A DNA stretch of 6,481 nt, taken from the NCBI GenBank assembly GCA_028694715.1, contig JAQVKJ010000081.1, positions 1-6,481 on the forward strand, written 5' to 3'. The translations under genes were made by a program, and so were the position numbers. Under the pieces are notes generated by a model. The model ran no database searches. It was not told the DNA's origin and saw only the letters and a list, made by a program, of their open reading frames with translations. Positions 1 to 6,481 of the stretch are shown in pieces; within the stretch, counting starts at the first letter, position 1; every line of letters starts with the position of its first letter. This DNA comes from Weeksellaceae bacterium. Its GTDB lineage: Bacteria > Bacteroidota > Bacteroidia > Flavobacteriales > Weeksellaceae.

Positions 1-1142
1 ATCATTGAAATCAGGCCACCCACGGCAAGTCCAATCAAAGTGGAAAGGAAAATATAGTTTTTGGGTATATAATAATAATCATCACCAAAGAAGTGCATTG
101 ACAATTTCTCGGGCAACATCCAGTCAATCAGAAAGTAAACAGAGATTGCGGTAATCCCGATGGCCGCCCAGTTGCCCAGATTCAGTGCGGATTGAACTTT
201 TGGTTCGCGGGCATTGTTGTCTTTGATTTTTACAAGTGAGGCACCGATGATGGACGCAATAATTCCTACGCCTGCAATCATGATTGGAAGAAGAATCGGT
301 CCCATTCCTCCAAATTTATCAGTAAAAGAGGGGTCAATGAATCTCGTGTCTCTGATTACATAATTACCCAAAACCATTGCTGCCAGCATAGTGGCGACAT
401 AAGAACCAAACAAGTCGGCGCCCATACCGGCCACATCACCCACATTGTCTCCCACATTGTCTGCTATGGTAGCGGGGTTCCTCGGGTCGTCCTCCGGAAT
501 TCCGGCTTCTACTTTACCTACTAAATCAGCACCTACATCGGCAGCTTTGGTATATATACCGCCACCCACACGGGCAAAAAGTGCGATGGATTCCGCTCCG
601 ACCGAGAATCCAGCGAGTGCTTCGAGTACAATGGTCATTTGATGTGTAAAATCTCCGGAGTCGGTGAGGAAGAATTTGGTGAAAATGATAAAAAACAATG
701 AAAGCCCAAGCACTGCAAGACCGGCTACACCTAATCCCATTACGGTACCACCATTGAATGAAACAGCAAGAGCCTTAGGCAGGCTAGTCCTTGCTGCCTG
801 AGTCGTGCGGGTATTGGCCGAGGTAGCGACCCTCATTCCGACATTGCCCGCCAGAGCTGAGAATACTGCACCCGTAATAAAGGCCGGAACAATCAGCCAG
901 TGTGTGGTTTCTACATATTGTGAAAGTAGAAAAAGTGCAAACGAAGCTACAATCACATAAATGAAGAGCAGTCGATATTCTGCAGACAGGAACGCAAGTG
1001 CACCCTCTTGAATACTTTTAGAAATGCCTTGCATTTTTTCGTTGCCGGGGTCTTGCTTCTTTACCCACATATACTTATAAACCATTGTCAATAAACCTAT
1101 AATTGCCAGTATTACAGGAATCCATAGAGCTAATTCTTTCAT
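1..1142 (-). CDS. hppA: Membrane-bound ion-translocating pyrophosphatase, N-terminal 380 residues (runs off left edge)
   Basis: Integral inner-membrane pump that hydrolyses cytoplasmic pyrophosphate and uses the energy to export H+ or Na+. The start is the ATG at 1142-1140 (MKELALWIPV), which opens directly into the first membrane helix. About nine hydrophobic segments are visible (roughly residues 4-22, 57-74, 82-103, 132-155, 170-191, 238-260, 282-303, 322-341, 362 onward); the family has about 16 helices and usually 660-800 residues, so roughly half is present. The substrate site is intact: R191, the family signature DVGADLVGKVE (202-212), E217, and the Asp series D228, D232, D236 and D243; numbering coincides with the Thermotoga maritima enzyme. 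The ion-gate Glu found in helix 6 of Na+ pumps (position 246) is Gly here, as is the plant-type position (Ala250), but helix 5 carries an unusual Glu184. This points to the Flavobacterium johnsoniae-type H+ pump (inference). The K+-dependence signature lies outside the window. It stands 198 bp from the upstream gene with its own likely promoter. Confidence 0.96.
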   Translation of the reverse strand, partial: MKELALWIPVILAIIGLLTMVYKYMWVKKQDPGNEKMQGISKSIQEGALAFLSAEYRLLFIYVIVASFALFLLSQYVETTHWLIVPAFITGAVFSALAGNVGMRVATSANTRTTQAARTSLPKALAVSFNGGTVMGLGVAGLAVLGLSLFFIIFTKFFLTDSGDFTHQMTIVLEALAGFSVGAESIALFARVGGGIYTKAADVGADLVGKVEAGIPEDDPRNPATIADNVGDNVGDVAGMGADLFGSYVATMLAAMVLGNYVIRDTRFIDPSFTDKFGGMGPILLPIMIAGVGIIASIIGASLVKIKDNNAREPKVQSALNLGNWAAIGITAISVYFLIDWMLPEKLSMHFFGDDYYYIPKNYIFLSTLIGLAVGGLISM

Positions 1143-1169
1143 AATCTTTTACTGAATTTTAACAATTTG

Positions 1170-1200
1170 CAAATATAATACATTCAGTTCATTTGGAAAG
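1170..1200 (-). promoter_or_regulatory. Probable Bacteroidota-type promoter for hppA
   Basis: Read on the minus strand, 1177-1170 is TATATTTG, an exact match to the Bacteroidota -7 element TAnnTTTG. About 19 bases upstream lies CTTTCC (1200-1195), a near match to the -33 TTTG element. Transcription would begin about 20 bases before the hppA start codon, giving a short AT-rich leader. The rest of the 1143-1340 gap shows no gene and no clear terminator for the upstream phosphatase gene. Confidence 0.5.
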
Positions 1201-1340
1201 GATTTAAAGACTTATTCGCACGGCTGTTTGAAATCATAAATTTCCGGAAGCACTTTTGTTCTATATAAAATCATTTGTGTGAATTTTTCTATAAACCCTT
1301 GTTTTGTATGTCTTTGTCAGGTTTCTTGGTCGCTTTGATT

Positions 1341-2711
1341 TTAAAAATAAGCGGTTAACTTCAGCCCGAATGTGAAGTAATTGATTTTTTCTTTAACACC
1401 TCCATCGTTGAAAATCTCATTTAGCACTTCATCGTCTTTGATTTCCTCGTTGAAAGTATAATAAATTACAGAATTGGAGTGATGGTAATCAACATAAGCA
1501 CTCACGCCCAGCCCAGGATTAAATTTATAAGTTATTGAAGCTCCGTTTGTCCATCTGAAAGAATTGGAAGGCTTATAATTGGCTACTTGGTATTCATGAT
1601 TGGGCAAATCGATTTGTTCATTTTTCACAAAAACTTTTCCGCTTGCAGCTGAGGAATATCCGGCAAGTGATTTCAACATCAGCTGCCAGTTATCAGAAAA
1701 ATCATAAGCAAAATAAGGCCCCAGTCCATAATTTACAAATCCGAGCGACTGTGTGACAATTTCCAGATTTCCCCAATCAGGGTCGTCAAATTCCAGTTCA
1801 ACCGAGTGGACCGGAAAGCTGGAAAGGCTCAGACTGCCACCAATGCCCCAATTGGGGCTGAAAAAATAGGCCCCTTCAATGCCGAGTTCAAAACCCCTTT
1901 CTTTGTCTTTGTCCAGTTTGGACTCTTTCAGAAAGTTGGTGGTAGCAAGCGCAGCACCGGCTTTCAGCGACAGAAAGGAAGGGTGCCCATTGCCTTCGAT
2001 TTTTGAGAACATGCTCAAATTGTCTCCTTTGTTGCCATAAAATTTGTCCACAAAAAAATAAGCGAGTTCGGTAGATAAAATTCCGATACCCGCACCTGCC
2101 AGTACATCGGGTACCCAGTGCCGGTTGTTGAGATTTCTTCCAAATCCGGTAAATGTGGCCATGCTGTAACCAGCAATGCTGTATGCCGGATTTTTGATGC
2201 CATATTCTTTGTGCATAAAGGATGCATTGGTATAAGCATTGGCAGTATGCCCCGATGGGAATGAGTTTCTGGTGGAGCCGTCTGGTCGTTCTACTTTTGC
2301 GGTGTATTTGATTGAATTTACTATGATTGCCATGATGCCGAGGCTTGCTGCGTGTGAAACGGCCGATCTGCCGAGCTTATTTCTGCCTTTCACGCCCGAG
2401 AGTTTCAATCCATAGGTAGCCAAACCGGGTGCGTATTGTAGATAATCGTCAAAGCCGAAATGGTAATTTGGGATATATCGGTTTCTGATTTCTCTGATTT
2501 GTTCTTTTTCTCCCCAAGTCAAACCCGATGCAGTGAACAACAAAGCGGGTGCTATGGACATTTTGACTCCTTCTTTCTCAAAAAATCTTTTGGGTTCTTC
2601 GCTGAAGATGTTTTCAATCACCAGACTGTCATTGAGATTGGTTTGTTCACGGAGCTGTGCCTGTATATGGAAACAAACAGTACACAAGATAGGCAGTAAA
2701 GTTTTCTTCAT
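1341..2711 (-). CDS. Exported PAP2-family phosphatase fused to a C-terminal outer-membrane beta-barrel
   Basis: A 456-residue protein predicted to hydrolyse phosphate esters (lipid phosphates or soluble organophosphates) outside the cytoplasm. The start is the ATG at 2711-2709: it opens a clear signal peptide (MKKTLLPILCTVCFHIQAQ, cut near residue 19), whereas the upstream ATG at 2852 would add 47 non-signal residues and overlap the preceding gene. The PAP2 domain spans about 45-225 with all three catalytic motifs: K135-x6-R142-P143, P152-S153-G154-H155, and R192-x5-H198-x3-D202, where H198 is the expected phosphate-accepting nucleophile and H155 the acid. Residues 243-456 are alternating aromatic/polar strands with repeated 'F(S/N)-x-N/G-W/L-aliphatic' turns (283, 338, 397) and end in Phe, typical of a roughly eight-stranded OmpA/OmpX-like barrel. 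It follows the DUF5686 gene by 94 bp on the same strand. The physiological substrate (lipid A, undecaprenyl pyrophosphate, phospholipid or other) cannot be told from sequence. Confidence 0.9.
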   Translation of the reverse strand: MKKTLLPILCTVCFHIQAQLREQTNLNDSLVIENIFSEEPKRFFEKEGVKMSIAPALLFTASGLTWGEKEQIREIRNRYIPNYHFGFDDYLQYAPGLATYGLKLSGVKGRNKLGRSAVSHAASLGIMAIIVNSIKYTAKVERPDGSTRNSFPSGHTANAYTNASFMHKEYGIKNPAYSIAGYSMATFTGFGRNLNNRHWVPDVLAGAGIGILSTELAYFFVDKFYGNKGDNLSMFSKIEGNGHPSFLSLKAGAALATTNFLKESKLDKDKERGFELGIEGAYFFSPNWGIGGSLSLSSFPVHSVELEFDDPDWGNLEIVTQSLGFVNYGLGPYFAYDFSDNWQLMLKSLAGYSSAASGKVFVKNEQIDLPNHEYQVANYKPSNSFRWTNGASITYKFNPGLGVSAYVDYHHSNSVIYYTFNEEIKDDEVLNEIFNDGGVKEKINYFTFGLKLTAYF

Positions 2712-2742
2712 ACCAGTGAAGTTAAATGAAATTATGGGTTTG

Positions 2743-2775
2743 TAAATGTAATTGATTTTGTGACAAACTGCCAAA
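2743..2775 (-). promoter_or_regulatory. Weak candidate promoter for the PAP2 gene
   Basis: On the minus strand, TTTG at 2775-2772 is followed after 21 bases by TACATTTA (2750-2743), one base off the Bacteroidota -7 element TAnnTTTG. The start codon follows about 31 bases further on. In AT-rich DNA such matches arise by chance, and the gene may instead be read through from the DUF5686 gene. Confidence 0.28.
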
Positions 2776-2805
2776 TTTTCAGATTGATGTTGTTTGAAAA
2801 TAAAT

Positions 2806-5349
2806 TCAGAAACCAAACTCCAGTCCAACCGTAATCCCGAATTTCCGTGCATCGGGGAGTTTCAGATAACTTCCACGCCAGTTAAAATCTACCCTTAATG
2901 GGCGGAAGTTGCCCAAACCGATGTTCTCAATTCCAAAGCCGTATTCAAAATAAATTTTGTCATTGGGAGCAAAGTATTGTATGTCAGAACGGTTGATGCC
3001 AATGTTTTTGACCGAAATATCACCCCAAGCTGCTCGCAGAAAACCAAGTTCTCTGAGTTTTAATTTTTTAATGAGCGGAATTTTTCCGAGAATCCAACCA
3101 TTGAAATGATGGTCCACAATCAATGTGGCATAAACATCTGTAATGAATTCATAATAATCCAATTGAGAGAATGTCCCGAAGATTTGCCCATAACTTTCGT
3201 TTCCGGGAATTACGCTCAGTAACGGCAGGGGTACGGTGCCGAAGGTTTTGCCGCTTTCAAAACTGATGACACTTCGCCCGAATGAACCGACCAAAATTGG
3301 TTGGGTGTATAACAATTGAATTTTATGGTAATTGAACTGACTGTTGAACAAACCGGGGAATCCTCTGGTGTATCTCAGCATAATGGACGGCGCATTGGTG
3401 GTGTGTTCAAAGCGGTCTATGCCGTATCTTGAAAATCTGGCTCCCGGACGGGCAATCAGAGAGAGGCTCACATTGGTGTCTATGGTGTTGTCGTCTTCGT
3501 ATCCGTTCCATAAATAATTCAAATTAAACAAGTTCGGGTCAGCGGAGCGGGTGGTCTGATAATTTCCATCCAACCGAAGTGTGAAATTTTTGAAGGGTTC
3601 TATCGAGGTATATACATTCGTTTTGTTGATGTGGCTGAGTTTGTCGTTTTCTCCTTGTGAAATAATGGAGGAGGATGCAAAGCTGCGGGTCATGATTCCG
3701 TCGGAAGAAGTCAGCTGCACACCCAATTGTTCTATGTCTCTTTTTGTGCCAATGCCGAACTGAAAGCGATTGGTTTTATTGAGCATAAATCTTGCCTCTA
3801 ACCCATATTTAAACTGCTGGTCTCTGAAACCGTATGCCAGATAAGCTGCCGTTCTCCACATATCGTTAGGTGTAAAATAAGTTCTTGCGCCAGCTCTCAG
3901 CCGCAATCCCTCTATTTTATTGTAACCAAAAGTTGAATACAAATCACCGATGTCGATTGTTTTTGCCACATTCCAATAACCCGAACCAATGATTTCTACA
4001 CCTTTTACAAATCTCTGAAAACGAGGGACCTGTTGCAGGCTGTCCAACATTTCATAAATTCCGGTTTCTCGTGCCGATAAAGATTCTGGTCTTGCTTCTG
4101 TCCAGTAATCATCGTCTTTTTCATAGGCTCCCGAATGGTAGGGGTCATAATTCCGCGGATTATAAAATTCATCCTCCCGCAATTGACTGAAATCGAAATC
4201 CTCATAGAGTACAGTACGCATTGCAAACATTCCCTGTGAATCATCCTTATTATTGAGCAGACTCATGTCGAGAATTATATAATCCCGTTTGGGGTAAAAA
4301 ACCGAATCATTGACAATTTCATATTGATGACTTACAAAAATATCTCGCACGAAGTTTACACCTATGGTTTTGGTACTTTGCATTACGATTTCTTTGACAG
4401 CATAGCCCGAAATTGTAATGTAGAAGTCGCCTTTAAATGTGTGTTCAGCGGTTCTCTTCGGAAAGTATTTGATTCTGTAACAGTCGATTCCGTCCAGATT
4501 GATGGTGTCTGTAAGTTCGTAATCATAAACCGCAAAACCGTCTCTTGCAATGGGGCTGACAAAATTGATGTTGAAGAAATTCAGTCGATTGTCGTAAATG
4601 TCATATTCCTTGTACAGGTTTTTGAGCGTCTGAATCATGATTTCATTGTCCTGAAATCCGGAATTCTTATTGGCCATCAAATCTTTTCTCAGCTTACTGT
4701 CGGGAATGTTTCTGCCATATACTTTGTATATAGATTCGTTGATAAACAGCGGCAGAAATGTTTTTCCGGTCACATCAGAGGTGTCTATGTTGTCAAAAAT
4801 AAATTCCAAATCTTTAAAAACCCTTCGTTTCGTGAGGCTTGAGTCGATGTTGTTTAAATCAAATTCCAGTTTTTCGTATTCCTTGTATTCATATTGAGGG
4901 ACGGCCTTCAGCCCATTTTTCTTTCGGTTTTCCCACACTTTCTGCATGATGGCGTAAGCCGGATTCTCTTTCTTTTTTTTGAATTTGGTTGTTTTGCCAC
5001 TCAGGTTGGCGCCACCGAGTTCAATGGCCGTATTGGAATCCATTTCACCATTGGGAGTGAGAACTGCCAGGAATTGATATGTGACTTTTGTAGTGAGTTC
5101 GGTTTCAAAATAGTCATATCCATTGGCGGTAACTTCCAGAATTGAATCCGATTTTTCGGTTTCTAAATAGAAAGAACCGTCCGAATTGGTAGTGGTAAAC
5201 ACGGCAGCATTGGGCAATACCACATCTGCATTGGGGACAGGTTTTTGGGTTTCAGCATCAATCACCCTTCCCGAAACCTTGACCTGTGCGCTTGCAACAA
5301 CAAGGCTCAGCAAGGAAATGAGTGTGATGAATAACTGAGTTTTTTTCAT
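2806..5349 (-). CDS. DUF5686 outer-membrane protein with N-terminal carboxypeptidase-regulatory-like domain
   Basis: An 847-residue predicted outer-membrane protein of unknown function. The ATG at 5349-5347 opens a typical signal peptide (MKKTQLFITLISLLSLVVAS, cut after AQ at about 22). Residues 23-98 form a carboxypeptidase-regulatory-like (CarboxypepD_reg, Ig-like) domain: 'VSGRVIDAETQKPVPNADV' followed by 'TTTNSDGSFYL' and an 'EVTANGYDYFE' strand, the same module found at the N-terminus of many Bacteroidota TonB receptors. Then comes a Lys-rich stretch leading into the DUF5686 region (NPAYAIMQKVWENRKKNG, 129-146), a periplasmic mixed alpha/beta region to about 440, and a C-terminal half of amphipathic strands ending in 'VGLEFGF'. 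The 'HHFNGWILGKIPLIKKLKLR' segment (747-766) resembles the conserved late-barrel segment of DUF5686 proteins. No TonB box or plug domain is seen, so it is not a standard SusC receptor. No protease or hydrolase motif was recognised. It stops with TGA, lies 66 bp after pdhB with a structured gap, and has no evident promoter of its own. Confidence 0.9.
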   Translation of the reverse strand: MKKTQLFITLISLLSLVVASAQVKVSGRVIDAETQKPVPNADVVLPNAAVFTTTNSDGSFYLETEKSDSILEVTANGYDYFETELTTKVTYQFLAVLTPNGEMDSNTAIELGGANLSGKTTKFKKKKENPAYAIMQKVWENRKKNGLKAVPQYEYKEYEKLEFDLNNIDSSLTKRRVFKDLEFIFDNIDTSDVTGKTFLPLFINESIYKVYGRNIPDSKLRKDLMANKNSGFQDNEIMIQTLKNLYKEYDIYDNRLNFFNINFVSPIARDGFAVYDYELTDTINLDGIDCYRIKYFPKRTAEHTFKGDFYITISGYAVKEIVMQSTKTIGVNFVRDIFVSHQYEIVNDSVFYPKRDYIILDMSLLNNKDDSQGMFAMRTVLYEDFDFSQLREDEFYNPRNYDPYHSGAYEKDDDYWTEARPESLSARETGIYEMLDSLQQVPRFQRFVKGVEIIGSGYWNVAKTIDIGDLYSTFGYNKIEGLRLRAGARTYFTPNDMWRTAAYLAYGFRDQQFKYGLEARFMLNKTNRFQFGIGTKRDIEQLGVQLTSSDGIMTRSFASSSIISQGENDKLSHINKTNVYTSIEPFKNFTLRLDGNYQTTRSADPNLFNLNYLWNGYEDDNTIDTNVSLSLIARPGARFSRYGIDRFEHTTNAPSIMLRYTRGFPGLFNSQFNYHKIQLLYTQPILVGSFGRSVISFESGKTFGTVPLPLLSVIPGNESYGQIFGTFSQLDYYEFITDVYATLIVDHHFNGWILGKIPLIKKLKLRELGFLRAAWGDISVKNIGINRSDIQYFAPNDKIYFEYGFGIENIGLGNFRPLRVDFNWRGSYLKLPDARKFGITVGLEFGF

Positions 5350-5360
5350 ACGAAGAACCC

Positions 5361-5396
5361 CGATAAAGGCATTTCAATCCTTATCGTTTGAATGCC
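5361..5396 (-). promoter_or_regulatory. Two mutually exclusive hairpins between pdhB and the DUF5686 gene (terminator/attenuator candidate)
   Basis: In the minus-strand RNA, hairpin 1 pairs GGCAUUCAA (5396-5388) with UUGAAAUGCC (5377-5368), one bulged base, 10-base loop, followed by UUUAU. It starts 19 bases after the pdhB stop, so it could act as a weak intrinsic terminator. Hairpin 2 pairs CGAUAAGG (5386-5379) with CCUUUAUCG (5369-5361), one bulged base, and ends 11 bases before the DUF5686 start codon. The 5' arm of hairpin 2 is the loop of hairpin 1, and the 3' arms share two bases, so the two cannot form fully at once. Function is inferred from geometry only. Confidence 0.4.
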
Positions 5397-5415
5397 AAAG
5401 GAGAATATTTCAAGA

Positions 5416-6396
5416 TTAATTTTTGTAAGTAACCGATTTCGCTGCTTTGATGACATCTTCAACACTGGGGAACCATTCCTCAAAAAGGTTGGCGGCATAC
5501 GGAGCTGAAGTGTCTGGAGCAGTGATTCGCTTGATGGGTGCGTCCAAGTAATCGAATGCTTTTTGCTGTACCATATAAGTAATCTCTGTGGCAATGGAGC
5601 CATAGGGCCAAGATTCTTCAAGAACAACCAGACGATTGGTTTTTTTGACAGAATTAATGATGGTGTTGTAATCCATCGGACGCAAAGTTCTCAAGTCAAT
5701 AATTTCTGCGCTGATGTTTTCTTTCTACAGCTGTTCAGCAGCAGCATAAGCTTGTTTGATGACTTTTCCGTATGAAACAATGGTCACATCGTTTCCTTCT
5801 CTTTTGATGTCTGCCACTCCAATTGGAATCAAGTATTCTTCATCCGGTATCTCCATTTTGTCTCCGTACATCTGCTCGGATTCCATAAAAATTACTGGGT
5901 CATTGTCTCTGATGGCAGATTTCAATAGTCCTTTGGCATCATAAGGATTTGACGGTACAACTACTTTCAGTCCGGGTGTATTCGCATACCAGTTATCAAA
6001 GGACTGCGAGTGTGTGGCTCCCAACTGACCGGCCGAACCGGTAGGACCTCTGAAAACTATCGGACAGTTGAACTGACCACCCGACATTTGATAGATTTTT
6101 GCAGCATTATTGATAATCTGATCAATGGCTACCAGCGAAAAATTAAAAGTCATGAATTCAATAATTGGTCGGCAACCGTTCATTGTGGAACCCACTCCGA
6201 TTCCGGTAAATCCACCTTCAGAAATTGGAGTGTCTATAATTCTCTCAGGACCAAATTCGTCCAACATACCTTTTGATGCTTTGTATGCTCCGTTGTATTC
6301 CGCAACTTCCTCACCCATCAGGTACACAGACGGATCTCTTCTCATCTCTTCGCTCATTGCCTCTGCAATGACTTCTCTGAATGTCTTTACTGCCAT
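5416..6396 (-). pseudogene. pdhB: Pyruvate dehydrogenase E1 component, beta subunit, interrupted by in-frame TAG at codon 224
   Basis: Beta subunit of the thiamine-diphosphate-dependent E1 of the pyruvate dehydrogenase complex (pyruvate to acetyl-CoA, cytoplasm), working as an alpha2-beta2 heterotetramer with PdhA, which is not in the window. The ATG at 6396-6394 (MAVKTFREVI) matches family N-termini; an ATG 18 bases upstream gives an atypical extension. The reading frame is 326 codons, the usual length (about 325). The cofactor-binding domain is intact, with E60 in 'DTPISE' (equivalent to human PDHB Glu59) and H129 in 'GATHSQSF' (human His128). The match to mitochondrial PDHB is close enough to favour pyruvate over branched-chain dehydrogenase. 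Codon 224 is TAG (5727-5725), yet the same frame continues without a shift through the conserved 'IIDLRTLRPMD' and 'LVVLEESWPYGS' segments to TAA at 5416. Translation stopping at TAG gives 223 residues lacking most of the C-terminal transketolase-like domain. It may be a sequencing error, a real nonsense mutation, or read-through; the feature type reflects the sequence as given. Confidence 0.88.
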
Positions 6397-6481
6397 AATT
6401 ATCTGTACAAGCAAACAACATTACAAAGATTTGCTGAAAATTTGATTTTGATTTTCATTAAAGACATTCTACAGGAATTTC
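6397..6481 (-). promoter_or_regulatory. Upstream region of pdhB, no firm promoter
   Basis: This 85-base AT-rich stretch holds no gene. On the minus strand, AATCTTTG (6431-6424) is one base off the Bacteroidota -7 element TAnnTTTG and would put the transcript start about 20 bases before the pdhB ATG, but no -33 TTTG is found at the right distance. No Shine-Dalgarno sequence is visible. Confidence 0.2.

Noticed and set aside
445..642. Plus-strand open frame of 65 codons.
   Set aside because: It lies antisense to the most conserved catalytic region of hppA; its low-complexity Ser/Ala/Pro content mirrors that sequence.
1143..1340. Search of the 198-bp gap between the PAP2 gene and hppA for a terminator, small gene or RNA.
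   Set aside because: Apart from the hppA promoter candidate, only a short CCGGAA-type palindrome near 1242-1250 is visible, without a T-tract or adequate stem.
2712..2852. Longer reading of the PAP2 gene starting at the ATG at 2852, adding 47 residues and overlapping the DUF5686 gene end.
   Set aside because: The extension is not signal-like and would bury a textbook signal peptide that begins at the ATG at 2711.
4324..4842. Plus-strand open frame of 172 codons.
   Set aside because: It is antisense to the well-supported DUF5686 coding sequence, shows no recognisable domain, and has a composition expected of a shadow frame.
4973..4980. Eight-base A tract (coding strand) in the DUF5686 gene, including an A-AAA-AAG heptamer in the frame used for dnaX-type -1 frameshifting.
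   Set aside because: It encodes a Lys run in a basic segment; the -1 frame ends after about 30 codons and no stimulatory hairpin was recognised. A phase-variation role is possible but unsupported.

Overview
The window looks like a chromosomal segment of a Bacteroidota bacterium. The evidence is two large outer-membrane-type proteins of styles typical of that phylum (a carboxypeptidase-regulatory-domain/DUF5686 protein and a PAP2 phosphatase fused to a small beta-barrel), AT-rich leaders without clear Shine-Dalgarno sequences, a TAnnTTTG-type -7 promoter element, and a membrane pyrophosphatase whose diagnostic residues match the Flavobacterium johnsoniae type. No mobile element, CRISPR array, tRNA, rRNA or phage gene is visible.

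All four genes lie on the minus strand, so transcription runs from high to low coordinates. From the right: (1) the pyruvate dehydrogenase E1 beta subunit gene (5416-6396), full length in conservation but interrupted by an in-frame TAG at codon 224; (2) after a 66-bp gap holding two mutually exclusive inverted repeats, an 847-residue outer-membrane DUF5686 protein (2806-5349); (3) after a 94-bp gap, a 456-residue exported PAP2 acid phosphatase with a C-terminal beta-barrel (1341-2711); (4) after a 198-bp gap with a plausible promoter, the first 380 codons of a membrane-bound ion-pumping pyrophosphatase, hppA (1-1142), which runs off the left edge.

The genes do not form an obvious single pathway. 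Genes 1 and 4 are central energy metabolism (acetyl-CoA supply; pyrophosphate-driven ion pumping) and genes 2 and 3 are cell-envelope proteins. I found no convincing undescribed multi-gene system. The points most worth a second look are the nonsense codon in an otherwise intact pdhB, the relocated ion-gate glutamate in the pyrophosphatase, the phosphatase/beta-barrel fusion, and the switch-like leader upstream of the DUF5686 gene.
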